A stretch of DNA of 64,000 bases from an uncultured Bacteroidales bacterium (GTDB taxonomy: Bacteria; Bacteroidota; Bacteroidia; Bacteroidales; Paludibacteraceae): contig CACZEL010000002.1 of assembly GCA_902780235.1 (NCBI GenBank), positions 88,069 through 152,068 on the forward strand, written 5' to 3'. The translations under genes and the position numbers were made by a program. This document shows positions 8,692 to 17,821 of the stretch, piece after piece. Below the pieces are notes generated by a model that saw nothing but the letters and a program-made list of their open reading frames with translations, made no database searches and was not told the DNA's origin. Every line of letters begins with the position of its first letter. The first letter of the stretch is position 1.

Positions 8692-9691
8692 TGCAGGACA
8701 AATCACGGCCTTGTTGGGCGGACAGTTGTATGGCAATGCGAATGCCATGGTGAGTGATGTAGCGCCGATCGAGCATGCGGAGGCAAAACATCTGACCTTC
8801 ATTACGGACGAGAAATACTTGCCCTATCTGCAAGATACCAAGGCAGGTGTCGTGTTGATCACACGCAGTGTGGTGGAAGGTAAGATCGCTTTTCCGGAAG
8901 GAGAAGGCAAAGCCGGAGGAGCGGTGATCGTGGTGGAGAACGCCCGTGGCGCCATGGGACAACTCTTGTCCATGGTATCAAAAGCCATGTTCCCTGCCAA
9001 GAAAGGTATTGAGCAACCCAGCTTTATCAGCGAAGGAGTGGAGATTCCTGCCGATGCGTACGTAGGTGCGTTCGCCTATATCGGTCGCAATGTGCGTTTA
9101 GGCGCAGGAGTACAGATTTATCCGAATGCCTATATCGGCGATAATGTGGTGATCGGCGAAGGAACGATCCTCTATTCGGGTGTTCGTGTCTATGCCAACT
9201 GCAAGGTAGGTAAGCAATGTATCCTGCATGCCGGTGTGGTGGTAGGTGCCGACGGTTTCGGCTTTGAACCCGATGCACAGGGCGTGAACCAAAAGATCCC
9301 CCAGATCGGAAATGTGATCATCGAGGATGATGTAGAGATAGGTGCTAACAGTTGTATCGACCGCGCCATGATGGGGTCGACCATCGTGCGTAAGAATGCG
9401 AAAATCGATAACCTCGTTCAGATCGCGCATAATGTCGAAGTGGGTGAGTCCACGTTCTGTTGCGCCCAGGTGGGTATAGCCGGAAGCACAAAGATCGGCA
9501 AACATTGTATCCTGGCGGGTCAAGTAGGCGTTGCCGGACATATCGAGGTGGCGGATAACTGCATCTTCGGTGCCCAAACAGGCGTGGCAGGAAACATCAA
9601 ACAACCGGGTATGTACAGCGGTAGCCCGGCTATCGATGCCGCTACTTGGCGTCGTGCGGTCATCAAATTCAAACAATCTGGAAAACATTAA
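8681..9691 (+). CDS. lpxD: UDP-3-O-acylglucosamine N-acyltransferase
   Basis: 336 residues. Adds the second acyl chain, on nitrogen, in lipid A synthesis; a cytoplasmic trimer. The N-terminal uridine-binding domain (about 1-100) is followed by a left-handed beta-helix of hexapeptide repeats (for example IGRNVRLGAGVQIYPNAYI). The catalytic His is in QIAHNVEVGE, and the C-terminal helix ends TWRRAVIKFKQ. The start at 8681 overlaps the HD gene; lpxC follows 8 bp after its stop. Confidence 0.95.
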   Translation: MEFSAGQITALLGGQLYGNANAMVSDVAPIEHAEAKHLTFITDEKYLPYLQDTKAGVVLITRSVVEGKIAFPEGEGKAGGAVIVVENARGAMGQLLSMVSKAMFPAKKGIEQPSFISEGVEIPADAYVGAFAYIGRNVRLGAGVQIYPNAYIGDNVVIGEGTILYSGVRVYANCKVGKQCILHAGVVVGADGFGFEPDAQGVNQKIPQIGNVIIEDDVEIGANSCIDRAMMGSTIVRKNAKIDNLVQIAHNVEVGESTFCCAQVGIAGSTKIGKHCILAGQVGVAGHIEVADNCIFGAQTGVAGNIKQPGMYSGSPAIDAATWRRAVIKFKQSGKH

Positions 9692-9699
9692 ATCCATAT

Positions 9700-10605
9700 A
9701 TGAAACAACACACTATCAAAGAGAGTTTTTCTCTCAGTTCGGTCGGCCTGCACACAGGTTTGCAGATAACCGCCACTTTTAATCCCGCGCCGGAAAACAC
9801 CGGTATTCGTTTACGACGTATTGACTTGCCTAAACAGCCTTGCCATCAAGCCTTGGCGGACTTTGTATCGGGTACAGAGCGAGGCACTGTCCTGGAGCGC
9901 GGTAAGTGGAAGATCAGTACGGTAGAGCATGCGTTGAGTGCGCTCTATGCCATGGGTGTGGATAACTGTATCATCGATGTGGACGCTCCGGAGATGCCTA
10001 TTCTGGACGGTAGCGCACGTATGTTCGTCAAAGAGATTCAGCGTGTGGGACTCGAAGAGCAGGAGGCGGAGCAGCAGGTTTATATCGTGACCGAACCGAT
10101 TGAGTACGTGTCTGAGCACGGAAATATCTTGCGTATTGAACCATGTGACCATTATGAGGTAGATGTGACCATTGCTTTCCGCTCGGTTCTGCTGCGTGAG
10201 CAACATGCTACCTTGACCGATCTTACCAAATATCCCAAAGAGATCGCTGCTGCGCGTACCTTCTGTTTCGTACGAGAGATAGAACCGCTGTTGCGGGTCG
10301 GACTCATCAAGGGTGGAGACCTCAAGAATGCACTCGTGATCTATGAGACGGAGATGTCGCAAGACGGTATGGATTATTTCTGCGACAAGATGGGACAGCC
10401 GCATCTGGATGCCACCAAACTGGGATACCTCTCGCCGCTGAACTACCAGAACGAACCGGCGCGGCATAAACTGTTAGATGTCATCGGCGACCTCTCTTTG
10501 CTCGGTATGCGCATCCAAGGCCGTATCGTGGCATACAAACCCGGACACACGTTCAATACGCAATGCGTACGCCGTCTGCGTAACCAGATCATCAACGAAG
10601 AGTAA
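9700..10605 (+). CDS. lpxC: UDP-3-O-acyl-N-acetylglucosamine deacetylase, without FabZ domain
   Basis: 301 residues. Zinc deacetylase for the committed step of lipid A synthesis. Zinc ligands and catalytic residues are visible: His in STVEHALSAL, His and Asp in HKLLDVIGDLSLLG, and the late PGHTFNTQ. SSVGLHTG is the N-terminal signature. In most Bacteroidetes LpxC is fused to FabZ (about 460 residues); here the protein stops after the LpxC part and lpxA follows 40 bp later with no FabZ-like frame between them. I start at ATG 9700, since an earlier in-frame start would overlap lpxD and add residues unlike the family. Confidence 0.93.
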   Translation: MKQHTIKESFSLSSVGLHTGLQITATFNPAPENTGIRLRRIDLPKQPCHQALADFVSGTERGTVLERGKWKISTVEHALSALYAMGVDNCIIDVDAPEMPILDGSARMFVKEIQRVGLEEQEAEQQVYIVTEPIEYVSEHGNILRIEPCDHYEVDVTIAFRSVLLREQHATLTDLTKYPKEIAAARTFCFVREIEPLLRVGLIKGGDLKNALVIYETEMSQDGMDYFCDKMGQPHLDATKLGYLSPLNYQNEPARHKLLDVIGDLSLLGMRIQGRIVAYKPGHTFNTQCVRRLRNQIINEE

Positions 10606-10613
10606 ATAATATA

Positions 10614-10641
10614 TTTGAAACCATAAATTTGAAATCATAAA
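10614..10641. repeat. 7-bp tandem array, 4 units (TTTGAAA/NCATAAA)
   Basis: Four heptamers forming two 14-bp copies that differ at one base, between lpxC and lpxA. Four bases separate the array from the lpxA ATG. Confidence 0.8.
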
Positions 10642-10645
10642 TCTT

Positions 10646-11416
10646 ATGATAAGTCCATTAGCAAGTATTCATCCTGAAGCCAAGATAGGCGAGAATGTAG
10701 AGATCGGTCCGTTCGTCTTCATTGACAAGGACGTAGAGATCGGTGACGGTTGTGTCATTGATGCGAGTGCTACCATCTGTCAGTACACCAAGTTGGGCAA
10801 AAACTGCCATGTCTTCCCTTCGGCTGTCATTGGCGCTATCCCGCAGGATCTGAAGTTCCACGGAGAAGAGACCTGGACGCTCATCGGCGACAACTGTGTG
10901 TTGCGTGAGTTCGTTACCGTTCACCGCGGTACCTTCAGTAAAGGCAAGACCGTGATCGGAAACAACAACCTCATCATGGCTTATTGTCACGTGGCGCACG
11001 ACTGCGTGTTAGGTAATAACATCATCATGTCCAACACGACCCAATTGGCAGGAGAGGTAGTAGTAGATGATTTCGCTATCATCGGCGGCGGTACACTCGT
11101 TCACCAGTTCAGCCATATCGGTAGCCATGTAATGGTACAGGGTGGTTCGCGTATCAATAAAGATGTACCGCCGTATATCATTGCGGCTCGTGAACCGATC
11201 GCTTATTGCGGTGTCAACTCGGTCGGACTCAACCGTCGCGGTTTCACGCCTGAGCAGATTCACACGATCCAAGAGGTCTATCGTCTGTTATACCAAGGAG
11301 GAATGAATACCACCCAGGCGTTGGCGCATATCGAAGCAACCATGCCGCAGAGTGCTGAACGCGATACGATTGTGGAGTTCGTCAAACAATCAACCAGAGG
11401 AGTAGTAAGAGCCTGA
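10646..11416 (+). CDS. lpxA: UDP-N-acetylglucosamine acyltransferase
   Basis: 256 residues. First acylation of UDP-GlcNAc in lipid A synthesis. Hexapeptide-repeat beta-helix (about 1-190) with the catalytic His in CHVAHDCVLG, and the C-terminal helical part starting at GLNRRGFTPEQIHTIQE. Length and order are normal for the family. It lies last in the HD-lpxD-lpxC-lpxA series, which gives the early lipid A enzymes in one operon; an 11-bp array follows. Confidence 0.95.
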   Translation: MISPLASIHPEAKIGENVEIGPFVFIDKDVEIGDGCVIDASATICQYTKLGKNCHVFPSAVIGAIPQDLKFHGEETWTLIGDNCVLREFVTVHRGTFSKGKTVIGNNNLIMAYCHVAHDCVLGNNIIMSNTTQLAGEVVVDDFAIIGGGTLVHQFSHIGSHVMVQGGSRINKDVPPYIIAAREPIAYCGVNSVGLNRRGFTPEQIHTIQEVYRLLYQGGMNTTQALAHIEATMPQSAERDTIVEFVKQSTRGVVRA

Positions 11417-11448
11417 GGAAATTCAAGGGCATTCGTAGGGATGCTATT

Positions 11449-11492
11449 GGGTGATTATAGGGTGATTATTGCGTGATTATAGTGTGATTCGA
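11449..11492. repeat. 11-bp tandem array, 4 units (GNGTGATTATA)
   Basis: Four 11-mers in the lpxA-glnS gap (98 bp). The core GTGATT is identical in all four and the flanks vary. The glnS ATG is 22 bp downstream. Confidence 0.9.
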
Positions 11493-11514
11493 TAAATATA
11501 CAGAACAACAATAT

Positions 11515-13236
11515 ATGGAAGAGCAAGAAAAAAGTCTCAATTTTATTGAGCAAATCGTAGAAAAAGACTTGGCAGAAGGAGTGAATGACGGACGTATTCA
11601 GACCCGTTTCCCGCCGGAGCCGAACGGATACTTGCATATCGGTCACGTCAAGGCCATTTGCATGGACTTCGGTATCGCGGAGAAATACAACGGTGTTTGC
11701 AACCTCCGTTTTGATGATACCAACCCTGCCAAGGAAGATACGGAATATGTAGAGACCATCGAGCGTGATATCCGCTGGCTTGGTTTCAAATGGGGACAGA
11801 TCTTCTATGCCTCTGACTATTTCCAGCAACTCTACGATCTGGCGATCATGTTCATCAAACAAGGCAAGGCTTATGTGGACGAGCAGACAGCCGAGCAGAT
11901 CGCTGAGCAGAAAGGTACGCCTACCGAACCCGGTGTGGCTTCGCCCTATCGCGACCGACCGATCGAAGAGAACCTGCGTCTCTTTGAGGCCATGCAGCGT
12001 GGCGAGATAGAGGAAGGTAAGATGGTTCTCCGTGCCAAGATCGATATGGCGAACCCGAACATGCATTTCCGTGATCCGATCATGTATCGTATCATCACTT
12101 CGCACCCGCATCATCGTACGGGTACCAAATGGAAAGTATATCCGATGTATGATTTCGCCCATGGTCAGAGCGACTATTTCGAAGGGGTGACCCATAGTAT
12201 CTGTACGCTCGAGTTCGAAGTGCATCGTCCGTTGTACGACTATTTTATTGATCAGTTCAGCGGTGAGAACTTCTGCGGCTTGAGTCCGTACGGACCGAAC
12301 TATCGTCCGAAACAGCGTGAGTTCAACCGCCTCAATATCACCTATACGGTCATGTCCAAGCGTAAGATGCTGCAACTCGTCAAAGAAGGTCTTGTTGCCG
12401 GTTGGGACGACCCGCGTATGCCGACCGTTTGCGGTCTGCGTCGTCGCGGTTACACCCCGCAAGCCATCCGCACGTTCATGGACAAGATCGGTTATACCAA
12501 GGTAGAAGGTATGATTGATCAAGGCTTATTGGAGCACACGATCCGCGAAGACCTCAAAGAGACCGCACCGCGTGTATGTGCTATCTTCGATCCGGTCAAA
12601 CTGATCATCACCAACTACGAAGGCGAAGGGGAGACCATCATCGCGGAGAATATAGACGGACACGAAGAACTTGGTACGCGTGAGATGCGTTTCGGTCGTG
12701 AGTTATGGATCGAGCGTGGCGACTTCCTCGAAGAGGCAGACAATAAGTTCTACCGACTCAGCCCGGGTGGTCGTGAGGTGCGTCTCAAAGCGTCCTATAT
12801 CATCCAAGCTACCGGTTGCGAGAAAGATGCGAACGGCAATATTACAACCGTTTATGCAACTTACGATCCGAACTCCAAATCGGGTACCGAAGGAGGAAAC
12901 CGCAAGACCAAAGCGACGATCAACTGGGTAGAGTGCAACAGCGCGTTGGATGCAGAGGTGCGTCTGTACGACCGCTTGTTTGCTTGCGAGAACCCGAGTG
13001 CCGAAGAAGGTGACTTCCGTGACCTGCTCAACCCAAACAGCCTGGAGGTGAAGACGATCAAGATAGAGAGCGCCCTTCGTTCGGAGCTGCATGAACCGGT
13101 TCTTGTGGATGGAATCGAGCAGGAGAACCACTACCAGCTGCTCAAGCAAGGTTATTTCGTAGTGGATCCCGACACGACGGCTGATCACCTTGTGCTCAAC
13201 CGTACTTGTTCGCTCAAGGATAACTATCTTAAATGA
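11515..13236 (+). CDS. glnS: Glutaminyl-tRNA synthetase
   Basis: 573 residues, normal for the family. Class I synthetase with the HIGH motif in PPEPNGYLHIGHVKAI and the KMSKS equivalent VMSKRKML. The catalytic domain runs to about residue 340 and a two-part anticodon-binding beta-barrel region follows, ending with VDPDTTADHLVLNRT. Attaches glutamine directly to tRNA-Gln, so the organism does not depend on the GatCAB route for this tRNA. The stop overlaps the next gene by ATGA. Confidence 0.97.
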   Translation: MEEQEKSLNFIEQIVEKDLAEGVNDGRIQTRFPPEPNGYLHIGHVKAICMDFGIAEKYNGVCNLRFDDTNPAKEDTEYVETIERDIRWLGFKWGQIFYASDYFQQLYDLAIMFIKQGKAYVDEQTAEQIAEQKGTPTEPGVASPYRDRPIEENLRLFEAMQRGEIEEGKMVLRAKIDMANPNMHFRDPIMYRIITSHPHHRTGTKWKVYPMYDFAHGQSDYFEGVTHSICTLEFEVHRPLYDYFIDQFSGENFCGLSPYGPNYRPKQREFNRLNITYTVMSKRKMLQLVKEGLVAGWDDPRMPTVCGLRRRGYTPQAIRTFMDKIGYTKVEGMIDQGLLEHTIREDLKETAPRVCAIFDPVKLIITNYEGEGETIIAENIDGHEELGTREMRFGRELWIERGDFLEEADNKFYRLSPGGREVRLKASYIIQATGCEKDANGNITTVYATYDPNSKSGTEGGNRKTKATINWVECNSALDAEVRLYDRLFACENPSAEEGDFRDLLNPNSLEVKTIKIESALRSELHEPVLVDGIEQENHYQLLKQGYFVVDPDTTADHLVLNRTCSLKDNYLK

Positions 13237-13661
13237 ACACACGCGTCTTTAACGGCAAAGAGCAGATATTCTGCGAATGGCGTCATCGTTGGGTGCGCCT
13301 GACGCCGGAAGAGTGGGTACGTCAACAGTTGCTTCACTTCTTAGTGGAGCAACTTGACTTTCCTGCCTCGCTCATGGCTGTGGAACAGGCGATCACGGTA
13401 GGGGCGGCGAACAAACGCTGTGATGCTGTAGTCTATGACCGAACCATGCAACCGTTGGTTCTGATCGAATGTAAGGCGGAGACCGTTACTTTGACACAGA
13501 AGACGCTCGACCAAGCGGTGACGTATAACCGAAAACTGAATGTGCCGTATCTTTTGTTGTATAATGGCCCACAAATGATTTTTGTAACAATTAAAGCAGA
13601 TGGAACAAATACTATCTCTCAACGATGCCCTCGATACGCCGACCTTCTACGGCGTGAATAA
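13233..13661 (+). CDS. HsdR N-terminal-domain-like PD-(D/E)xK protein
   Basis: 142 residues resembling only the N-terminal nuclease domain of type I restriction HsdR subunits. The fold signature is visible as KRCDAVVYD followed by LIECKAE. No HsdR helicase, HsdM or HsdS lies nearby, so this is a stand-alone domain; similar short proteins are widespread in Bacteroidetes and have no established role. Its start overlaps the glnS stop (ATGA) and its last 62 bp overlap phoH in another frame, so three genes are tightly packed. Repair or RNA/DNA processing is possible, but that is inference. Confidence 0.75.
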   Translation: MNTRVFNGKEQIFCEWRHRWVRLTPEEWVRQQLLHFLVEQLDFPASLMAVEQAITVGAANKRCDAVVYDRTMQPLVLIECKAETVTLTQKTLDQAVTYNRKLNVPYLLLYNGPQMIFVTIKADGTNTISQRCPRYADLLRRE

Positions 13662-14550
13662 CCAAAATATCCTCTGTCTCAAGAACCAACATCCCGATGT
13701 GCGGGTAGTAGCCCGAGGGTATCAGGTGAAAGTGACAGGCGCCGAGAAAGCGATTGATAATTTCGAAGAGGCCCTGCGCAAATGTGAGCAGTTCTGTATC
13801 CGCAATAATCGGCTTACGGAACAAGATATATTGATGTTGCTGCATGGTGAAAAACCGCACGAGCAAGCGACGGATAACCTTATCCTGCATGGTGTGAACG
13901 GAAAGTCTATCTACGCGCGTTCCATAAATCAACAGGCGCTTGTGCGCGCGTACGAAGAGAATGATCTGCTCTTTGCGGTCGGACCTGCAGGTTCCGGTAA
14001 GACCTACACGGCGATTGCATTGGCCGTTAGAGCTTTGAAAAACAAAGAGGTACGCCGAATCATTCTCTCCCGTCCTGCCGTAGAAGCAGGGGAAAAACTG
14101 GGTTTCCTGCCGGGTGATATGAAAGAGAAAATCGATCCGTATCTCCAACCGCTCTATGATGCCTTGCAAGATATGATCCCTGCCGCCAAGTTAGCCGAAT
14201 ACATGGAGAAAGGTACGATCCAGATAGCTCCTCTCGCGTTCATGCGCGGACGTACGCTGTCGGAGGCGGTAGTTATTCTCGATGAGGCGCAGAACACCAC
14301 GGCGCTCCAACTGAAGATGTTCCTTACCCGACTTGGACTTGGCGGAAAGATGATCGTTACCGGTGATATGACCCAGATCGATTTGCCACCGACTCAGAAG
14401 TCCGGACTCCGTGATGCTTTGGAACGATTTAAAGGAATCAAGGGCATCAAGATCATTGAGTTCAACGAAAAAGACATCGTTCGTCACCCGCTCGTCAAAC
14501 GCATTGTGGCAGCATATGAGGGTGAAAAATCTGCGAAGGATGTGGAATAA
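13600..14550 (+). CDS. phoH: PhoH-family ATPase
   Basis: 316 residues. An N-terminal KH-like segment (about 1-85) precedes the PhoH P-loop domain with Walker A GPAGSGKTYTAIAL, Walker B VVILDEAQN and the sensor-like TGDMTQIDLP. PhoH/PhoL proteins are linked to RNA handling (YbeZ partners the YbeY endonuclease), but the exact role is unsettled. The ATG at 13600 is the likely start because it gives the family N terminus, even though it lies inside the upstream gene. Confidence 0.9.
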   Translation: MEQILSLNDALDTPTFYGVNNQNILCLKNQHPDVRVVARGYQVKVTGAEKAIDNFEEALRKCEQFCIRNNRLTEQDILMLLHGEKPHEQATDNLILHGVNGKSIYARSINQQALVRAYEENDLLFAVGPAGSGKTYTAIALAVRALKNKEVRRIILSRPAVEAGEKLGFLPGDMKEKIDPYLQPLYDALQDMIPAAKLAEYMEKGTIQIAPLAFMRGRTLSEAVVILDEAQNTTALQLKMFLTRLGLGGKMIVTGDMTQIDLPPTQKSGLRDALERFKGIKGIKIIEFNEKDIVRHPLVKRIVAAYEGEKSAKDVE

Positions 14551-14592
14551 TTGACAAAAATGGTAGAAAAGCATACAAAGTGGCATATACAT

Positions 14593-14623
14593 TTGTATAT
14601 GTCATTTTTTTTTAGTACCTTTG
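14593..14623 (+). promoter_or_regulatory. Promoter of the 14.66 kb membrane protein gene
   Basis: TTG (14593), 20 bp, TACCTTTG (14616-14623); the -33 side reads TTGTATATGTCATTTT. It lies in the 107-bp gap after phoH. Confidence 0.75.
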
Positions 14624-14657
14624 CCGTCGCAAAAAATCGGTTAAAATCTATACGCAC

Positions 14658-16226
14658 ATGAAAATTAACAAATTTCCCCATGCCGCAACGATTGTAGGTG
14701 TTGTTGTTCTTGTTTTGACACTTGTCGGTCAGCGTGTTTTTTTGAAGAAGAGTTTTCCGGATCAACCTCTGAAGATCGTACTGGAGAAGAATATTTCCTT
14801 GGAGTCCATCGTCGCGAATGACGATGCGGTAGTTGCCAAACTCAAAAAAGGGGATACGGTTCGTTTTTTAGGTGTGGTGGAAGGCTCTCATTATTATCCC
14901 TATGGACTTTTAGTGCAAACCCAAGATGGGGAACGCGGACTCCTGCCTGCTGCAGATATGGGCTTTCCGATGATGATGACCAATAAGAAAGACAGCCTGC
15001 CCGTGACCGTCAAGAGTCTCTTCCGGGAAAAATCGAAAGTCAAAGGCGACAAAGGAACGCTGAAGTACAATATCGTCAAGGCGAACGGCGAAAAGGCTGC
15101 TGTTAATGTGGCAGCTGTACGTCCGATTTTGCCGGACAGCCTGAGTGACATGCAGTTACGCAGAGAAGGCGATTATTATATGACCAAAGAGAAGTTCCAA
15201 CGTCTCTATATGGGGCATAAGTTGGCAGAGAATGATGCGCGCTATCGCCAGGCTTGGGTCATTGATAAGACGAAAAAAGGATTTTTGGCCTATTATCCGA
15301 ATATAGAACTTGTAGATACCGATGACGGTAAAATATATAACCCTATCGTTGTCTATGATGCAGACAGTGTGGCTGTGACATGCGGCTATGAGTCGGGACA
15401 TGGTAATAACCGCTATATCCTCAAATGGATGCCTTTCTTGGGAAAAATCGTAGATACGGATTTCTTCGCGCATTTCATTGAAGGTTCGATATATGGTTCA
15501 TGGACCAATGCCGACACCGAGAACTACACCGAGAAAGCCAAGATGACATGGAAAGACGTGCCGTTCTATATGTGGATTGCACTGATCTTGTGGGTGGTGT
15601 GCGGTCTGGCATGGATGTTCCTCATGGAGACCCTTCCGTTATTGATCTTGGAAGCCGGACTCTACTGCCGATATCTCTATTTCCACCTCAACGATGGCGC
15701 GATCGCTTCTATCTTTGGTGTCGTTGCCGCGGTGGCTATCTATTTGTGGCTTGCTCTGATGGCGGTATGGGGGTGCTTATGGCTCTTCCTGCCTATCATC
15801 GTGATAGCCGGAATAAGTGCGTGGGCTTACGCCGAACGCATGTTAGGCACTCATCCTCATACCCGTTGTCCCGATTGTCGCCGAATGGAAACGATCGAGT
15901 TTGTGAATCGTACGTTCGATCGCGAATATAACGAATGGAGACATGATTCGCAAGCGATTGATTCCCATACGGAAAGATGGAAGACCTGGACCGATGTGAC
16001 GACCAAATGGAGTGACGGACGAACTACCCATTCGACTGAAAATGAACGAAATCATAGCCGTACGACCACCCTTTACAACGATTACGATGTGTTCTACCAT
16101 GTCAAGGTGTACCACAAGAATTATAAATGTGCAGGGTGCGGACATTCGGAGTATGTTCCGGAAGAAGAATTGACGGAATTGGATCGTAAATTTACCGGTA
16201 GACATACTACCGTTACAGAAACCTGA
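14658..16226 (+). CDS. Unrecognised membrane protein with SH3-like and zinc-ribbon-like parts
   Basis: 522 residues; I do not recognise the family. Seen in order: an N-terminal membrane helix (about 8-25); an SH3-like beta segment (about 50-100, KKGDTVRFLGVVEGSHYYPYG); a soluble domain to about 290 with repeated Tyr/Lys-rich strands; three hydrophobic helices (about 300-395); then a Cys pair CPDC at 404-407 and a second pair CAGC at 491-494, separated by a charged His/Thr-rich stretch. The two pairs could bind one zinc ion. It has its own promoter, and uxaC follows 42 bp later without an obvious terminator. A regulatory or stress role is only a guess. Confidence 0.6.
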   Translation: MKINKFPHAATIVGVVVLVLTLVGQRVFLKKSFPDQPLKIVLEKNISLESIVANDDAVVAKLKKGDTVRFLGVVEGSHYYPYGLLVQTQDGERGLLPAADMGFPMMMTNKKDSLPVTVKSLFREKSKVKGDKGTLKYNIVKANGEKAAVNVAAVRPILPDSLSDMQLRREGDYYMTKEKFQRLYMGHKLAENDARYRQAWVIDKTKKGFLAYYPNIELVDTDDGKIYNPIVVYDADSVAVTCGYESGHGNNRYILKWMPFLGKIVDTDFFAHFIEGSIYGSWTNADTENYTEKAKMTWKDVPFYMWIALILWVVCGLAWMFLMETLPLLILEAGLYCRYLYFHLNDGAIASIFGVVAAVAIYLWLALMAVWGCLWLFLPIIVIAGISAWAYAERMLGTHPHTRCPDCRRMETIEFVNRTFDREYNEWRHDSQAIDSHTERWKTWTDVTTKWSDGRTTHSTENERNHSRTTTLYNDYDVFYHVKVYHKNYKCAGCGHSEYVPEEELTELDRKFTGRHTTVTET

Positions 16227-16268
16227 TAAACAGCATATTATTAATCATTTAACTAAAAATCATACATT

Positions 16269-17684
16269 ATGAAGTCTTTCATGGACAAAGATTTCCTGTT
16301 GCAAACAGAAACCGCACAGGAGTTGTATCACGAGCATGCAGAGCACATGCCGATCATTGATTACCATTGTCACTTAATCCCGCAGATGGTTGCCGAGAAC
16401 AAGCGTTTCGAATCCATCGCACAAATCTGGCTCATGGGCGACCACTACAAATGGCGTGCTATGCGTTCGAACGGTGTGGACGAGAAATATTGCACCGGCA
16501 AGGACACGACCGACTGGGAGAAGTTCGAGAAATGGGCAGAGACCGTTCCTTACACTTTCCGCAATCCGCTCTACCACTGGACGCATCTGGAGCTTAAGAC
16601 CGCTTTCGGTATCGAAGAGCGTCTGAATCCGGAGACCGCACGTGCGATCTACGATAAGTGTAATGACCTGATTGCCAACGATCCGAAGTTCTGTCCGCGT
16701 GGACTCATGAAACACTACGGTGTGGAACTCGTTTGTACGACCGATGATCCGGCTGACAGCCTCGAGTGGCACAAGATGGTCAAAGAAGATCCGACCGCAG
16801 AGGTACGAATGTTGCCGACTTGGCGTCCGGATGCAGGTATGAATATTGAAGCCGCTACTTGGAAAGCATACATTGAGAAACTGGCTAAGGTTGCCGGTGT
16901 GGAGATCCGTAACTTCGCCGACATGGTAGATGCCCTCCAGAAACGTCATGACTTCTTTGAGTCGATGGGTTGCCGCCTCTCTGACCACGGAATCGAGGAG
17001 TTCTACGATGAGCCGTACACCGACGCAGAGATCAACGCGATCTTCGAGAAAGCACTGGCCGGCAAGGCACTGAGCACACTCGAGATTCGTCAGTACAAGC
17101 ACGCTTATCTGCACGCACAGGCTGAGATGGATTATGCTTCGGGCTGGACACAACAATACCACTACGGCGCGATCCGTAACAATAACAGCAAGATGTTTGC
17201 TCAACTCGGAGCAGACACCGGTTTCGACTCCATCGGTGAGTTTACAACCGCAAAAGCCATGAGTCATTTCCTCGATGAGATGAACAGCGAAGGACATCTG
17301 GCAAAGACCATTCTCTACAACCTCAACCCCTGCGCCAACGAAGTGATTGCTACCATGCTCGGTAACTTCCAGGACGGCAGTGTTCCGGGTAAGATTCAGT
17401 TCGGTAGCGGTTGGTGGTTCTTGGATCAGAAAGACGGAATGGAGAAGCAGATGATGGCGCTCTCGAACCTCGGTCTATTGAGCCGCCTCGTCGGCATGTT
17501 GACCGATAGCCGCTCGTTCCTCAGCTATCCGCGTCATGAGTACTTCCGTCGCACGCTCTGTAACGTCCTCGGCAACGACATCGAGAACGGTATGATCCCG
17601 TACACCGGCTACGAGAAAGCCCGCGTTCAACAGATGGTAGAAGACATCTGCTACAACAACGCAAAGAATTACTTCAAGTTCTAA
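16269..17684 (+). CDS. uxaC: Glucuronate/galacturonate isomerase
   Basis: 471 residues, normal length. Converts D-galacturonate to D-tagaturonate and D-glucuronate to D-fructuronate, the entry step of hexuronate use. Amidohydrolase-related fold with the metal-binding IIDYHCHLIPQ near the N terminus, LTDSRSFLSYPRHEYFRR near the C terminus, and the family segment NGMIPYTGYEKA. It works with UxaA at the left edge and with KdgK/KdgA downstream; UxaB is not in the window. Confidence 0.96.
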   Translation: MKSFMDKDFLLQTETAQELYHEHAEHMPIIDYHCHLIPQMVAENKRFESIAQIWLMGDHYKWRAMRSNGVDEKYCTGKDTTDWEKFEKWAETVPYTFRNPLYHWTHLELKTAFGIEERLNPETARAIYDKCNDLIANDPKFCPRGLMKHYGVELVCTTDDPADSLEWHKMVKEDPTAEVRMLPTWRPDAGMNIEAATWKAYIEKLAKVAGVEIRNFADMVDALQKRHDFFESMGCRLSDHGIEEFYDEPYTDAEINAIFEKALAGKALSTLEIRQYKHAYLHAQAEMDYASGWTQQYHYGAIRNNNSKMFAQLGADTGFDSIGEFTTAKAMSHFLDEMNSEGHLAKTILYNLNPCANEVIATMLGNFQDGSVPGKIQFGSGWWFLDQKDGMEKQMMALSNLGLLSRLVGMLTDSRSFLSYPRHEYFRRTLCNVLGNDIENGMIPYTGYEKARVQQMVEDICYNNAKNYFKF

Positions 17685-17696
17685 TCCCTCTCACAC

Positions 17697-17729
17697 CCCG
17701 CTTGCCTCTCAAGACGAGGGGCAGGCGGG
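17697..17729 (+). terminator. GC-rich inverted repeat after uxaC, possible terminator
   Basis: 14-base arms CCCGCTTGCCTCTC and GAGGGGCAGGCGGG (two mismatches, both G-U in RNA) around AAGAC. It begins 12 bp after the uxaC stop. The tail is G/T-rich rather than a clean U run, so a dispersed palindromic element is the alternative. Confidence 0.45.
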
Positions 17730-17743
17730 TGGTTGTTGGTTGT

Positions 17744-17799
17744 CGCATATTTTGCGTGTACCAAGAAGAACAAATTCTTGTTATGTGCAAATTTTGCAC
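17744..17799. promoter_or_regulatory. Three clustered palindromes ahead of RhuM-Fic gene
   Basis: CGCA-N5-TGCG (17744-17756), CAAGAA-N7-TTCTTG (17762-17780) and GTGCAAA-T-TTTGCAC (17785-17799) lie in a row before the GTG start at 17822. They could be operators for self-regulation; this is inference from symmetry only. Confidence 0.4.
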
Positions 17800-17821
17800 T
17801 ACCCAAGAAAATAGAATAAGA

